NCBI GenBank assembly: GCA_002368355.1
Contig: AP018281.1
Location: 620,001-684,000, forward strand
From: Chondrocystis sp. NIES-4102
GTDB lineage: Bacteria > Cyanobacteriota > Cyanobacteriia > Cyanobacteriales > Xenococcaceae
Direction of reading: 5' to 3'
Length of the DNA stretch: 64,000 nt
Shown: piece by piece, positions 1-9,249 of the stretch
Layout: each line of letters starts with the position of its first letter
Position numbering within the stretch: the first letter of the stretch is position 1
Notes under the pieces: model-generated
The model's database searches: none
What the model was told of the DNA's origin: nothing
Seen by the model: only the letters and a program-made list of their open reading frames with translations
Translations under genes and position numbers: made by a program

Positions 1-28
1 TAGAACCACAAGCAGCTTAAACTAGTTT

Positions 29-49
29 ATAGGTAATAGGTAATAGATT
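29..49. repeat. short heptamer tandem repeat
   Basis: Two exact copies and one degenerate copy of the 7-mer ATAGGTA in tandem. It belongs to the heptamer family that recurs in other intergenic spaces of this window (15672, 31819-31989, 43905-43953, 48768, 63111). The rest of positions 1-186 holds no gene I can support. A plus-strand gene may end just left of or inside this edge, because a plus-strand terminator follows. Confidence 0.6.
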
Positions 50-155
50 AAAAATAATACAGGTATTTGAAAAATTTTACTTAATTTAGTTTGTTCGGTC
101 ACAACTATAAATTTATAGATATTTTCTTCTAGTTTTTATTTAACAATCCATTGAG

Positions 156-185
156 CAAGCATCTAAATTGGTGCTTGTTTTTTTT
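156..185 (+). terminator. intrinsic terminator of an upstream plus-strand gene
   Basis: A perfect 6-bp stem (CAAGCA / TGCTTG, 10-nt loop) is followed immediately by eight T residues on the plus strand. The T-run is only on the plus side, so it should terminate a transcript entering from the left edge. That gene lies outside the window. The minus-strand gene ending at 187 converges on it. Confidence 0.75.
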
Positions 186-186
186 A

Positions 187-603
187 TTAATTAAATAATT
201 CAAATACCTGACGGCAAAATAACTTTAATTGTTCTTCTGTATCTTCGGCAGGTTGACATTTACCGACAAATTGCCAATTATCTATAGTGGAGAATTTCCA
301 AGCTTGTCCAACATGGCTAAACCCACAGGTTTCTACCCCAATAAACCGTTCTTTTTCCTCGGTGGGATCTTTATAAAAGCGAATTTGTACCAAAATACTG
401 TTGCTTTGATAACGTCTACTCCAACCAGGAAAATGAAAACCTATATCGATTGAATCAGGATCAACTAATTCACGAGTATTAGGATCATTTTTCCAGGGTT
501 TTAGATCAGCTTTGGCATCGGGAAACTGTGCCTTAAACAAAGTAACTGTAGAGGCAATTTTGGTAGCAATATCTAATCCTTTAGCTCGCTCCGATGCATT
601 CAT
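187..603 (-). CDS. conserved hypothetical protein
   Basis: 138 codons with an ATG start at 603. The product is soluble, has no signal peptide or membrane segment, and is rich in aromatic residues (FHFPGWSRRYQ, ETCGFSHVGQAWKFS). I do not recognise the family. The compact acidic/aromatic composition looks like a real small cyanobacterial protein rather than a shadow frame, and no better frame overlaps it. It stands alone, convergent with a plus-strand terminator and about 170 bp from the YciI-like gene on the same strand. Function unknown. Confidence 0.65.
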   Translation of the reverse strand: MNASERAKGLDIATKIASTVTLFKAQFPDAKADLKPWKNDPNTRELVDPDSIDIGFHFPGWSRRYQSNSILVQIRFYKDPTEEKERFIGVETCGFSHVGQAWKFSTIDNWQFVGKCQPAEDTEEQLKLFCRQVFELFN

Positions 604-775
604 ACATTGCTCTCCTGTTGCCTATCTTTATTTAACCACTTGTTTCATTATTTAGTACAAAGATCCATTGGCATTGCTGTATCAAAGGATAGAATTTAAG
701 GAATTTGCTCTTTATTTTAACTAGTTTTGAAGCAAACCCAAGACTTAGGGTATAAAGCTTGATCCGATGCAATAT

Positions 776-1045
776 CTAAAAGGCTTGTATCCATTCTTTA
801 ACTTCATATTCAGTCCAGATACCATTTTGCCAATAGGGATCAGACTCTACAAGTTGACGAATCACAGTTTCATTCTCGCCTTCATAAATTCCAAAAACTT
901 GGGTATTATCTTTAGTTGGGCCTAGAGTAATTAGGATACCATCAGCCTGTTGACGAGCCAAACCATCTAAATGTGCTTGACGGAATGGGGTTCTTTTTTC
1001 TAGGGCGTTTTCGCAATAACTACCCCACATAATGTATTTTGGCAT
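776..1045 (-). CDS. YciI-like (dimeric alpha-beta barrel) protein
   Basis: 89 residues with an ATG at 1045. The pattern is that of YciI-like proteins: N-terminal beta strand (PKYIMWGSYCENALEKRTPFRQAHL), a central LGPTKDNTQVFGIYEG strand-turn, then a C-terminal helix with DPYWQNGIWTEYEVKEW. The family adopts a ferredoxin-like alpha+beta fold. Members have few defined functions; some are dehydrochlorinase- or muconolactone-isomerase-like. The length is normal for the family. It is monocistronic on the minus strand. No specific reaction can be assigned. Confidence 0.8.
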   Translation of the reverse strand: MPKYIMWGSYCENALEKRTPFRQAHLDGLARQQADGILITLGPTKDNTQVFGIYEGENETVIRQLVESDPYWQNGIWTEYEVKEWIQAF

Positions 1046-1254
1046 AATTAAGAAATTAAGAAAAAATCTGAAAAAGCGATCGCAAATGGTGGGCTACGCC
1101 CAATCGCGGAGGATAAGTGAGTAATAAGTAAGGGGGAATTGAGCTACATTTCTATTTTCTACCTAACTACCTTGTCTTTTTTAACTACTTGTGAGGGCGT
1201 AATTTGAAGATATTCTCCAGATGTTAACCGCCCGAATTGCTACTGGCTACTTGA

Positions 1255-2256
1255 TTAATTAGCTACTTTTAGTTCGTTTAAAAGAGCTTTTACTTCTGGA
1301 GTTTTTAGACGCGCCCCTAAACTGGTTACAATTTTAGCCGATGCTAGGGAAGCTAAACGTCCAGCCTCCGCCAAAGTTAGACCGTTGGTAATGCCGTATA
1401 ATAATGCCCCTGCATACATATCCCCTGCACCCACTGTGTCAATTGCTTTAACTGGAAAAGCTGCAATTTCAATTAATTCTTCTCCATCAAAAATTACTGA
1501 ACCTTTAGCACCACGAGTAATAGCAAATTCTTTGGCTAAAGTTTTAAGATAGTCTACTGCGACGTTGAAATCTTCGGTTTCTGCCATCAACAGTGCTTCC
1601 CCTTCATTGGCAAAGAGAAAATCAACTCCAGAACCAATAATCTCCAATAGCCCTTGTTTAAAAAACTTTACCATGTTTAAATCAGCTAAAGTAAAGGCAG
1701 TTTTATTACCTGCACCCTCGGCAATTTCCTTAGCTTTAATCGCTGCTTGTTTACTCTGTTCACCACTGACTAAATAACCTTCTATATAGGTATATTTCGC
1801 ATTTTCAATTACGAATGGTACTAATTCTGTATCAGAAAAGTTACCTGAAATACCCAAAAAAGTATTCATAGTGCGATCGGCATCTGGGGTTACAAATACT
1901 AAGCATTTACCTGTTACCCCCGACTCAGGAGGATGATTTTCTAAATTAGTAGCTACTCCACAATCTAGTAAATCTTGGGTGTAAAATCTACCAGGTTCAT
2001 CATCAGCTACCTTGCAGGAATAAAATGCTTTCCCTCCAAACTGACTAATAGCAATTAGGGTATTGGCTGCTGATCCTCCACAGGAACGTTTTTGCTCATA
2101 GTCTGCTAGATGAGCGACGATTTTATCTTGACTGGCTTGATCTAAAAGGGTCATCACGCCTTTTTCTATCCCTAATTCCTCTAAGGTTTGAGGCGAAAGT
2201 TCAAATTCAATATCTAATAGCGCATTACCTAAAGCATACACGTCGTATTTTGTCAT
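1255..2256 (-). CDS. PfkB-family carbohydrate/nucleoside kinase
   Basis: 333 residues. PfkB (ribokinase-like) family hallmarks are present: the N-terminal di-glycine segment CGGSAANT (about residues 59-66) and the C-terminal signature DTVGAGD (273-279), whose last Asp is the catalytic base with the anion-hole GAG. A nucleotide-binding strand TRGAKGSV precedes it. The family transfers ATP phosphate to sugars or nucleosides. The closest pattern I recall is the adenosine kinase-like/'carbohydrate kinase' subgroup with DVYALGNALLDIE at the N-terminus. The substrate is not readable from sequence. Full length, ATG start, cytosolic, transcribed alone. Confidence 0.9.
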   Translation of the reverse strand: MTKYDVYALGNALLDIEFELSPQTLEELGIEKGVMTLLDQASQDKIVAHLADYEQKRSCGGSAANTLIAISQFGGKAFYSCKVADDEPGRFYTQDLLDCGVATNLENHPPESGVTGKCLVFVTPDADRTMNTFLGISGNFSDTELVPFVIENAKYTYIEGYLVSGEQSKQAAIKAKEIAEGAGNKTAFTLADLNMVKFFKQGLLEIIGSGVDFLFANEGEALLMAETEDFNVAVDYLKTLAKEFAITRGAKGSVIFDGEELIEIAAFPVKAIDTVGAGDMYAGALLYGITNGLTLAEAGRLASLASAKIVTSLGARLKTPEVKALLNELKVAN

Positions 2257-2566
2257 AAGTTACCTTACAAGAACTGATCTATCCTATGTGGTTAATAAAT
2301 ATTATTTTTGCCAATCTCAAGTGGATTAGTCTTAAGCAAGATAGCATTATTAGAACTATTACATCAGTATTAAATTCGCCAAATCAATCAAAAGTGGCTT
2401 ATGGTACGGTGTCTATAGAATTAAAAACTTGTCTATACATAAGCACCAGTAATTGTTTAATTACTCATAAAAATAGGAGAGACCAAAGATATAGATATAA
2501 TTATTGAAACAAGAAACTAGTAATTGCATTAAGTTTTCAGACTGATTAACTTCTGGCTATCGATTT
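2257..2566. other. intergenic spacer between divergent kinase and tatC
   Basis: 310 bp between divergently transcribed genes, so both promoters should lie here. It contains only an uncompelling 73-codon open frame (2286-2507, plus) of low-complexity, Ile/Ser/Tyr-rich composition. I see no clear regulatory motif, repeat or RNA gene. Confidence 0.6.
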
Positions 2567-3334
2567 ATGTCATCACCCAATTTAGATACCCCCGTTACCG
2601 AAAAAGAGAGACAAGCTTACTTAGACGAACTTCCTGAAGAAGTCGAAATGTCTTTGTTTGATCATTTAGAAGAATTACGTTTAAGAATTTTCTACGCTCT
2701 AATTGCAGTAGTAGTTGCTGCTATAGGTTGTTTTATCTTTGTCAGACCTTTAGTGCGTATTTTAGAAGTACCCGCGCAAGATGTACGATTTTTGCAATTA
2801 GCTCCTGGAGAGTTTTTCTTTGTCTCAATTAAGGTGGCTGGTTATAGTGGTATGGTTTTGGCAAGTCCGATGATTCTTTATCAAATTGTGCGCTTTGTCT
2901 TACCTGGTTTGACTCGGCGCGAGCGTCGTTTACTTGCTCCTGTCATTTTCGGATCTAGTATTTTGTTTTTTGCAGGATTACTTTTTGCTTATATTGCTTT
3001 AATTCCTGCTGCACTCAATTTCTTTATTAATTATGGTAGCGATGTAGTTGAGCAGTCCTGGTCGATTGATAAATACTTTGAATTTGTTTTATTATTGCTA
3101 TTTAGTACAGGCTTGGCTTTTCAAATACCTGTAATTCAATTAATTTTAGGCTTTTTAGGGATTGTATCTTCAGGGCAAATGTTGGCAGGTTGGCGTTACG
3201 TTGTACTAGGTTCGGTTGTTATGGGAGCAATTTTAACTCCTTCTACCGATCCTCTGACGCAATCTTTATTAGCTGGAGCAGTATTAGCTTTGTATTTTGG
3301 TGGGATAGGTGCAGTTAAGGTGATTGGTAAGTAA
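2567..3334 (+). CDS. tatC: Sec-independent protein translocase TatC
   Basis: 255 residues. This is the polytopic core receptor of the twin-arginine translocase, which binds Tat signal peptides and exports folded proteins across plasma and thylakoid membranes. The N-terminal cytosolic segment carries the family motif FDHLEELR (31-38). About six hydrophobic segments follow, with the conserved PGLTRRERR loop after TM2 and [14 protein letters not shown]. The length matches the family (about 240-260). No tatA/tatB homologue is adjacent; cyanobacterial tat genes are often scattered. Likely clients in this window include the PhoX-type phosphatase (NRRHFL) and NrtA (SRRKFL). Confidence 0.96.
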   Translation: MSSPNLDTPVTEKERQAYLDELPEEVEMSLFDHLEELRLRIFYALIAVVVAAIGCFIFVRPLVRILEVPAQDVRFLQLAPGEFFFVSIKVAGYSGMVLASPMILYQIVRFVLPGLTRRERRLLAPVIFGSSILFFAGLLFAYIALIPAALNFFINYGSDVVEQSWSIDKYFEFVLLLLFSTGLAFQIPVIQLILGFLGIVSSGQMLAGWRYVVLGSVVMGAILTPSTDPLTQSLLAGAVLALYFGGIGAVKVIGK

Positions 3335-3602
3335 CAGATATTACTTATCCCTAGATTTGTTTGGGATGAATCAATAAATATTTTGAGCAATATCTAAGTG
3401 CTGAATACCAATCAGTAGCAACATTATTACTCAGGTATATCTAATAATTAAGCTCCAATAACCAAATATTCCTCTTAAAAAATCTATAGCTTTAATTGAT
3501 AAAAGACAATCCTTAGTAGAAATTATTCAGAAAATTATGGTCTAAAAATCTAGTTTCGTGATAGATTGGTATTGTCAACAACCTAAACTTAATGAAAATA
3601 CC

Positions 3603-4157
3603 ATGTCTGTAGCTGAAGGTTTGTTACGTCCATTTGGACACGTAGAAGATAATCCTGTATTACTAGACAAAAGCGTTACTGAGCCTGTCTGTGAAGGATT
3701 GAATACAGCTTTATCCAGTTTTCAAGGTTTGTATTTACAATATCAGAAACATCACTTTGTAGTTGAAGGGTCAGAATTTTACTCTTTACACGAGTTTTTT
3801 GCATCTAGCTACGAAGAAGTGCAAGGACACGTTCATGATTTGGCTGAAAGACTCAATGGGTTAGGAGGAATTCCTGCTGCTAGTTTTACTAAGTTAGCAG
3901 AGTTATGCTGTTTTACCCTTGAAGCTGATGGTGTATTTGGTGAGCGTCAGATGGTAGAACATGATTTAGCAGCAGAACAAGAAATAATTCAGTTACTACG
4001 CCGTTTAGCTGCTCAATGCGAAAGTTTGGGCGATCGCGCTAGTCGTTATCTCTATGAACAAATCTTGCTAAAAACTGAAGAAAGAGCCTATCACTTAGAT
4101 CATTTCCTAGTCCACGACAGTTTGACTCTGGCTTTTGTAGGTAACGGCAAGAACTAA
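3603..4157 (+). CDS. dps: Dps-family ferritin-like DNA-protection protein
   Basis: 184 residues from the ATG at 3603. The frame stays open upstream to a GTG at 3558, but the family begins about here ([25 protein letters not shown]), so I prefer 3603. Dps/DpsA proteins form dodecamers that oxidise and store iron and limit hydroxyl-radical damage. The ferritin-like core is visible: [23 protein letters not shown] gives the ferroxidase His/Glu, and [13 protein letters not shown] a further helix. The helical C-terminus [14 protein letters not shown] is typical of cyanobacterial Dps. The stop codon directly abuts that of the convergent phoX gene, with no spacer. Confidence 0.93.
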   Translation: MSVAEGLLRPFGHVEDNPVLLDKSVTEPVCEGLNTALSSFQGLYLQYQKHHFVVEGSEFYSLHEFFASSYEEVQGHVHDLAERLNGLGGIPAASFTKLAELCCFTLEADGVFGERQMVEHDLAAEQEIIQLLRRLAAQCESLGDRASRYLYEQILLKTEERAYHLDHFLVHDSLTLAFVGNGKN

Positions 4158-6037
4158 TTAAATAATTGCTGTCCCATCAACTCGACGAATTGTTACCACT
4201 CTAGGCAAAGGGGGTTGATTTGCTTTGCCACTGGGCCAATTTGAACCAATAGGGACTTGGCGTTGTTGTTTAAAAACTTTGCCATCTGTTGCTAATAATT
4301 CAAATTCTCTCAGTTCTGTCTTCATATCTTGACGAGTCCCATTTTTTTCGCCTGGGTGTTGGATAGACAAAAATAAATTTAGATTATCCTGATCAAAGGC
4401 TGGGCCTGTACATTCACATTCGATAGGGCCGAGTGCAAAGGGATAAACTGTACCTGCATCCTCGCCTGATAGGGGAATATACCATACAGAATTATTACCA
4501 AACACTCCTGTAAGGTTATCCTCTAAATCTCTTTTGGGTACAGCTTTATTGTGGCTACTAGTAGACATATCTGTGACCATCCAAAGGTTACCAGCTTGAT
4601 CGAAAGCCAGATTATCAGGATTAGCAAAGCCAGACCCACCCAAAGCAACCTCTCCGCCAGTCGCTAACATACTCCAAGTAAAACCAAAAGCAGCAGCATC
4701 GCCTTGTTCTTTTAGTTTCATAATCCAACCATATTCATAATCAGGGTTGCCATCAGGACTGACAAAAATAGAGCGATCGGGCCCTCCGTCGCTGCTAGAA
4801 GATCCTGAAGTAAAGGCAATAAATAAAGTACCATCAGCTTTAATTACCGTATCTTCTGGACGAGCAGTACAAGTTATACCAGCAGCACTAGCTGCAAAGT
4901 GAGCATCAATTAAAATCGCTCCTTGTATTTCTTCTGGGTTATCACCTTTATATAAATCTCCTAAAGTTTTAAATTTAGAGGTGAATGACTTGATTTGCTC
5001 TGGTGTGGAGACTTCCATAACTCCCCCAACCGTGCGATCGCTTTGAGGTAAAACTACCATACCACCGACTACTTGCTCAGGTAATACAGGGTCAATCGCA
5101 GTATCAGCAGCTAAAGGAATCCATTCCCCCACACCATTAGGATAGAATTTAGCCCCGTAAAGCATCCCCGACTCAAATAAACGAGAATTAGACTTATCTT
5201 GTGGATCTTTAACCAAGTCACTGCTAATAAATTTATATAAATGTCCTCCACGGCGATCGCAGCCAGAATAAACAGCCAAATTTTTATCTTTAACGGCTCG
5301 AATAGCAAAAGCCTCGTGACGATAGCGTCCTAACCAAGTATGTTTTGTGCCATAATCTTGAGGGTTAGCAGGATCAATTTCTACCATCCAGCCATATTTA
5401 TTCCCTGCCAAACCAAAAACATTACCCCGACCATCAACATCTTCTGCGGTAATTAAAAAAGGTTTATAATTGGGGGCAAAAGCAGAACCATCAGCCATAA
5501 CAGGCTCAGGGACTTGATCTTGAAAATTCTCCTCAGCACTAAGTACTGTTCCCCACGGAGTAGTACCCCCAGCACAATTTTGACTTGTACCAATAATGCG
5601 ATCGCCAATTTTATCTTCATAACCCAATTTATTTTGTTTGCGAAACACCGCAACTGCTGCCCCTGTAGACTTCAATAATTGTTGAGGATTATTATCGCCT
5701 GAAATACCTGTAACGCGACGATCAGCAGCAGAATAGGTTCGCTCCCACAACCCATCTTGATTACGTTTAACTGAAATTATCCCCAGTCCCTGATCAATTA
5801 ACCCTTCCCTCGAAACCTGTCTAATTTTTTCTTTGAGTGGGTCTTGGTCTTTAAGATCAAAAGCATTGATTTCCCCCTCATTAGCTTCGGCAAAAGCAAT
5901 CAATTCAGCAAAGGGAAGCTGTTTACCAATTACTTGAGGATAGGTTTGCATCCATGTTGCCCCACTGATATATTCAAAATTAACTGTAAGGAAGCCTTCA
6001 TTGGGGGCGGTTTCAATCAAGGACAAATAATCATTAT
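4158..6037 (-). CDS. phoX: PhoX-type (DUF839) phosphatase, 3' exon
   Basis: This is the distal part (about 626 codons) of a gene whose first 307 bp lie at 8753-9059, separated by a group II intron. Joining the parts gives an uninterrupted frame of 728 residues reading FGYNNDYL across the junction, as in cyanobacterial PhoX-like proteins. DUF839/PhoX enzymes are Ca/Fe-dependent phosphomonoesterases folded as beta-propellers and secreted by Tat. Family-like blocks seen here include NCAGGTTPWGT, CSGENF-type SAEENF, GRYRHEAF, YSGCDRRGGHLYKF, FAFTSGSS-type segments and NPDNLAFD. The apparent start inside the intron (6119) is an artefact. Catalytic competence is inferred from an intact length. Confidence 0.92.
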
Positions 6038-6079
6038 AGAAGAGTCGAGGAGAATGTTGCCATTTCTCCCCTCTCGTCC

Positions 6080-6113
6080 GAAACCGTGCGTAAAAGTTTC
6101 CCTTTACACGGCT
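6080..6113 (-). ncRNA. group II intron domain V
   Basis: On the minus strand this 34-nt segment begins AGCCGTGT and ends GCACGGTTTC. It forms the invariant domain V hairpin: lower stem GCCGTG/CACGG(T), upper stem ending in a GAAA tetraloop. The AGC at its base is the metal-binding catalytic triad. It is the most diagnostic RNA element of the intron and lies just downstream of the maturase stop codon, as expected for an ORF in domain IV. Confidence 0.88.
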
Positions 6114-6164
6114 ACTCAAAGGTATTGCTATTTGTCTTTTTAACAGGCTTCAAGGTTTTTATCT

Positions 6165-8021
6165 CTAATTAATTACTAAAACGTCATTTATCCAATGCCA
6201 ATTCATTTTATTAATTTCCTTGGCTACTTTTTCAAAGTATTTGGACATCTTTTGTTCTCTTATCTTAATTAAATCGAAAGCCGTTTTTTCGTCGTGGCAG
6301 TGACCGTGAAGTAATTGGTAGTTAGAGTATACGTTTTCCCCTCCCAGCTTTTTGGCTTTAATGTGGTCGGTTTCAGGTATATCTTCATCTCGGATGTATA
6401 ATCCGCAGTGAGTGCATTTGCCTCTTTGTTTTTTCAGTAAGTTGGCTTTTAAACTGTCCATTTCTGGGTGATTCCCCATTCTGGTAGCCCAATAGCTAAG
6501 ATTACCGTCGTAAGGGCTTGCATCACCTCTTACTTTTACGTATCTGTTGCTACATGAGATATCTGTGTGACTTATAAGATATAGTTCGTTTCGACCTCTT
6601 CCAGTTGAGAATCTTTTCGCTTTTCTACCTTTTATATTCACATAATTCCAGTATCTCGTATACGCACTATTCCATTTCGCCTTGCACCTTCTTCTGCTCC
6701 AACTTCTCAATTTATGATAAAGGTCGTTATCTTGGTTTGAGTGTCCACCTACAGTACTTATGTCAGAAGTTCTATAATAGTTCATCCATCCCCTAATGAT
6801 TGGGTTTAGTTTTCCTATTAGTTCGGCTTGTCCTTTAATCTTTTTATTTTTGATTGTAGTTTTCAGCTTTTCTTGATGTTTCTTGTAGGCTTCTTTGGTT
6901 GGAGTGATAAGAGTTCTAATTCCTGGTCTTTTGCCTGTATTTAACCTTAAACTTGAATGATATCCGACTTTAAAAGTACGAATATGGAATCCAAGAAAGT
7001 TAAATCCAGCCTTTCCATCTTCGCTTTCTTCTGGTAAAAGAGTATGGGCGATTCTGGTTTTTGATGGTTTTAGTTCTAAACCTATTTTTGATAGCCATTT
7101 TTCTATAACTTTCTTACCTTCTAGAATTACTTTTTTGTCCTTGTGCATTAGGACAAAATCATCTGCGTATCTCACAAAGTTGAGTGATTTTACTTTCGAT
7201 TGCCATCCTTCTTGACGGCGACCATCAGGTCTTTTCATGTCAATGGTTTTTGCAAATTCGTTTAGATGATTTTCTAATCCATGAAGGGCTATATTTGCGA
7301 GTAAAGGACTTATTACGCCACCTTGGGGCGTTCCCTCCTCAGTTTCTAGAAATGTATTGTCGTCAATTACACCTGACTTGAGCCAAGTTTTTATTTGTTT
7401 TCTTACCTTACCTGTGTACCCAAGTTTACTGAGTAGTACAGCATGGTCGATTTTATCAAAGCATTTAGAAATATCCGCATCAAGTACGTACTTGGGCTTT
7501 CTTTCCACTGATACTCTGATTTGTTGTATGGCATCTTGACAGGCTCGTCCTGGTCTGAACCCATAGGAATTTGGCTCGAAAACCGCCTCCCATTCTGGTT
7601 CGATGGCGTTTTTAATCACACCTTGTAAGGCTCTATCGTGCATCGTCGGAATTCCAAGAGGTCTCTTTTCATCTTTTTCAGGTTTAGGTATCCATACTCT
7701 ACGAGTAGCTTTACTTTTACCTTTTATTCTAAGATTTTTGGCGAGTTTGATTCTAGCAGTGGGTGTTAGGGATTTAATTCCATCTACTCCTGCTGTCTTC
7801 TTACCACGATTATCCTGGGTGACTCTGCGAACTGATAGTAGCCGATTTGACCAAGACCTCATCAATGTTTTCTGGAGTTGACGAACTTTCTTGAGATCGC
7901 CTTGACGTGAAGCTTTGAAAATTTGCTTTTGCAATTTAAAGACATATCGTTCGACTTTACGCCAATTGATATTTTCCCATACCTCTGTATTCAATTTTGA
8001 ATCAGAATTAGTCATGTTCAT
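6165..8021 (-). CDS. ltrA: group II intron reverse transcriptase/maturase with HNH endonuclease
   Basis: 618 residues, an intron-encoded protein that assists splicing and drives retrohoming. The RT domain occupies roughly residues 75-345: GIPTMHDRALQ (124-134), YGFRPGRACQDA (153-164), TPQGG (231-235) and the catalytic YADD (285-288). The maturase X domain spans about 380-460 (LNPIIRGWMNYY). A C-terminal HNH nuclease has CTHC (536-539), TDHI (551-554) and HGHCHDEKT (572-580). Everything needed for activity appears present. It lies entirely inside the phoX intron on the same strand, upstream of domain V. The lineage is probably chloroplast-like (CL), by inference. Confidence 0.96.
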   Translation of the reverse strand: MNMTNSDSKLNTEVWENINWRKVERYVFKLQKQIFKASRQGDLKKVRQLQKTLMRSWSNRLLSVRRVTQDNRGKKTAGVDGIKSLTPTARIKLAKNLRIKGKSKATRRVWIPKPEKDEKRPLGIPTMHDRALQGVIKNAIEPEWEAVFEPNSYGFRPGRACQDAIQQIRVSVERKPKYVLDADISKCFDKIDHAVLLSKLGYTGKVRKQIKTWLKSGVIDDNTFLETEEGTPQGGVISPLLANIALHGLENHLNEFAKTIDMKRPDGRRQEGWQSKVKSLNFVRYADDFVLMHKDKKVILEGKKVIEKWLSKIGLELKPSKTRIAHTLLPEESEDGKAGFNFLGFHIRTFKVGYHSSLRLNTGKRPGIRTLITPTKEAYKKHQEKLKTTIKNKKIKGQAELIGKLNPIIRGWMNYYRTSDISTVGGHSNQDNDLYHKLRSWSRRRCKAKWNSAYTRYWNYVNIKGRKAKRFSTGRGRNELYLISHTDISCSNRYVKVRGDASPYDGNLSYWATRMGNHPEMDSLKANLLKKQRGKCTHCGLYIRDEDIPETDHIKAKKLGGENVYSNYQLLHGHCHDEKTAFDLIKIREQKMSKYFEKVAKEINKMNWHWINDVLVIN

Positions 8022-8397
8022 TGTTTACTTGCAACCTTTCAATCAATACACATTGCGGAATACGTCTGCATATCCTGGGCATTACCCCATCTCTTTTCCA
8101 GCATTACCCGTTAGTTCGGGTTAGGCTTTGGCTTCTTATTCCATCTTTCCTTCCTATTGCCTGATTTCTCAGATTTTTCGTCTTAATTGACTACCTAATT
8201 ATTTAGGAGCGTAAGGAAGGTTACTTCGTTCCTAGTTTCCGTATTTGAGTTCTTTAGAGGGTATCTATCCACCTATGTGTCAGGAAATGCGATACAGACT
8301 TTTACAAGAGTTGTATTCCTTTGAATGACTTCCCGTTATTTCGGGTCGCAGGGTGTGTCTTTCACACTAGCTTATATCCCCTGTTCGGTTTTTGAGA

Positions 8398-8404
8398 TGG
8401 TTAC
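8398..8404 (-). other. candidate exon-binding site EBS1 of the intron
   Basis: On the intron strand this reads GTAACCA. It is complementary over 7 nt to TGGTTAC, which ends one base before the 5' splice site in the phoX exon. It lies about 350 nt into the intron, a plausible position for the domain I EBS1 loop. Structure was not computed, so a chance match of 7 nt cannot be excluded. Confidence 0.5.
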
Positions 8405-8752
8405 GATACTTTGTTTGTTCTCCTCCACGATGTCCTTTTCCTCGGTTTTGCCTCAGTCCAGGGTCGGTTATGGAACTCTTGCTACGGGTTGACGTTTTCA
8501 GCAATTATCGCCAGTTCATGTTGCCATGTACCCCCGCTTTACTCCCGCTTCAACTTCTGGATTATCAGTTCAGATGTTGGGGAAACTTCACTTCACCCTT
8601 ACGAGTGAGGACGCTGTATGCTTTTCAGCCCCGCATTAGGGCGGTGGGGTTTTCACCCACATCGGAAACTAAGTTGTCATCTGGTGGTTTTATTCCTTAC
8701 CAGAAGCCACCTGTCCCCCTACTAATGTAGGTTTAAGGTGAACGAATCGCAC

Positions 8753-9059
8753 TGTAACCAAAACGAGAATCACCCACGCGATCGCCCCAGACAGCTAGGA
8801 CATCATAGGTAAAACCAGAGGGTAACACCAAGTCATCTACGACAGTGTAATTAGCATATTTTTTGATTTGTTGAGCAGTAGCAAGATCGTCGATATTTAA
8901 TGGGATCGGTGTTTGCACAGGTTCAAAGCTTAATGGTTTAGATTCAGCCATAGCTTTCGCCATACCAAGGGGCTGCTGAGATTTTCCCCAAGTACCTGTA
9001 GCCACCGAACCAGTAATAGCACCGAAAAATAGGAGAAAATGACGACGATTAACCTTCAT
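8753..9059 (-). CDS. phoX: PhoX-type (DUF839) phosphatase, 5' exon with Tat signal
   Basis: The first 102 codons plus one base of the split phosphatase gene. The N-terminus MKVNRRHFLLFFGAITGSVA is a twin-arginine signal peptide (NRRHFL plus hydrophobic stretch), so the mature enzyme is exported folded, probably by the TatC encoded at 2567. The exon ends in codon 103 within FGY(N), exactly at the intron GTGCG. Three residues past the junction the open frame runs into intron sequence (SAIRSP), which is not part of the protein. A Pho-box-like triple repeat lies 77 bp upstream. Without splicing only this inactive 100-residue fragment would be made. Confidence 0.9.
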
Positions 9060-9135
9060 ATAAATTATTTAAGAACAAAAAAGGCAACAATATAAGACAA
9101 TGTTGAGAAATTAATATTCTTAAGTTAAACTCCAG

Positions 9136-9165
9136 ATGTTAACAACTTATTAACGAAAGGTTGAG
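9136..9165 (-). promoter_or_regulatory. candidate Pho box (SphR/PhoB-type) upstream of phoX
   Basis: On the minus strand three 8-bp units recur every 11 bp: CTCAACCT, GTTAATAA and GTTAACAT, separated by 3-nt spacers. This matches the layout of cyanobacterial Pho boxes (three CTTAACCT-like octamers with 3-bp spacing bound by SphR). Unit 1 matches the consensus at 7 of 8 positions, unit 3 at 6 and unit 2 at 4. It ends 77 bp before the phoX ATG, a suitable position for an activator site. The divergent gene at 9250 could also respond to it. Confidence 0.6.
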
Positions 9166-9249
9166 ATTTTATATTTTATTACTTACAATTCGGCAATTTT
9201 ATGTCATATCTGCTGTTAATTAAACCTTTAGCAGTAAACTTGGAAAATT

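Larger units (their letters stand above)
6038..8752 (-). mobile_element. group II intron inserted in phoX
   Basis: A complete minus-strand group II intron of about 2.7 kb. Its 5' end at 8752 has the canonical GTGCG. Domain V (6080-6113) is a 34-nt hairpin that starts with the catalytic AGC triad and has a GAAA tetraloop. Domain VI follows (about 6045-6078) with a probable bulged branch A. A maturase ORF lies in domain IV, and about 730 nt at the 5' end would fold as domains I-III. The 3' boundary is set by reading frame: ending at 6038 restores FGYNNDYL, and a 3-nt shift (FGYNDYL) is also frame-compatible. Sequence TGGTTAC at 8398-8404 (EBS1) matches the exon IBS1. RT and HNH are intact, so it may be mobile. 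Confidence 0.93.

Noticed and set aside
2286-2507. 73-codon plus-strand frame between the kinase and tatC
   Set aside because: Low-complexity composition, no ribosome-binding site and overlap with expected divergent promoters make it an unlikely gene.
4158-4160. Overlap or fusion between dps and phoX
   Set aside because: The genes are convergent and merely share a boundary; the stop codons abut without overlap.
6038-6119. Apparent ATG/alternative start of the phosphatase frame at 6119
   Set aside because: These codons lie in intron domains V-VI. The real N-terminus is the Tat-signal exon at 8753-9059.
8392-8730. 112-codon plus-strand frame (and a 65-codon one at 8411)
   Set aside because: They lie antisense in the domain I-III region of the intron, with Cys/Pro/Phe-rich nonsense-like composition.
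4158-9059. Interpreting phoX as a pseudogene broken by insertion
   Set aside because: Exons rejoin in frame and the intron retains its catalytic domain V and maturase, so a spliced functional gene is more likely.
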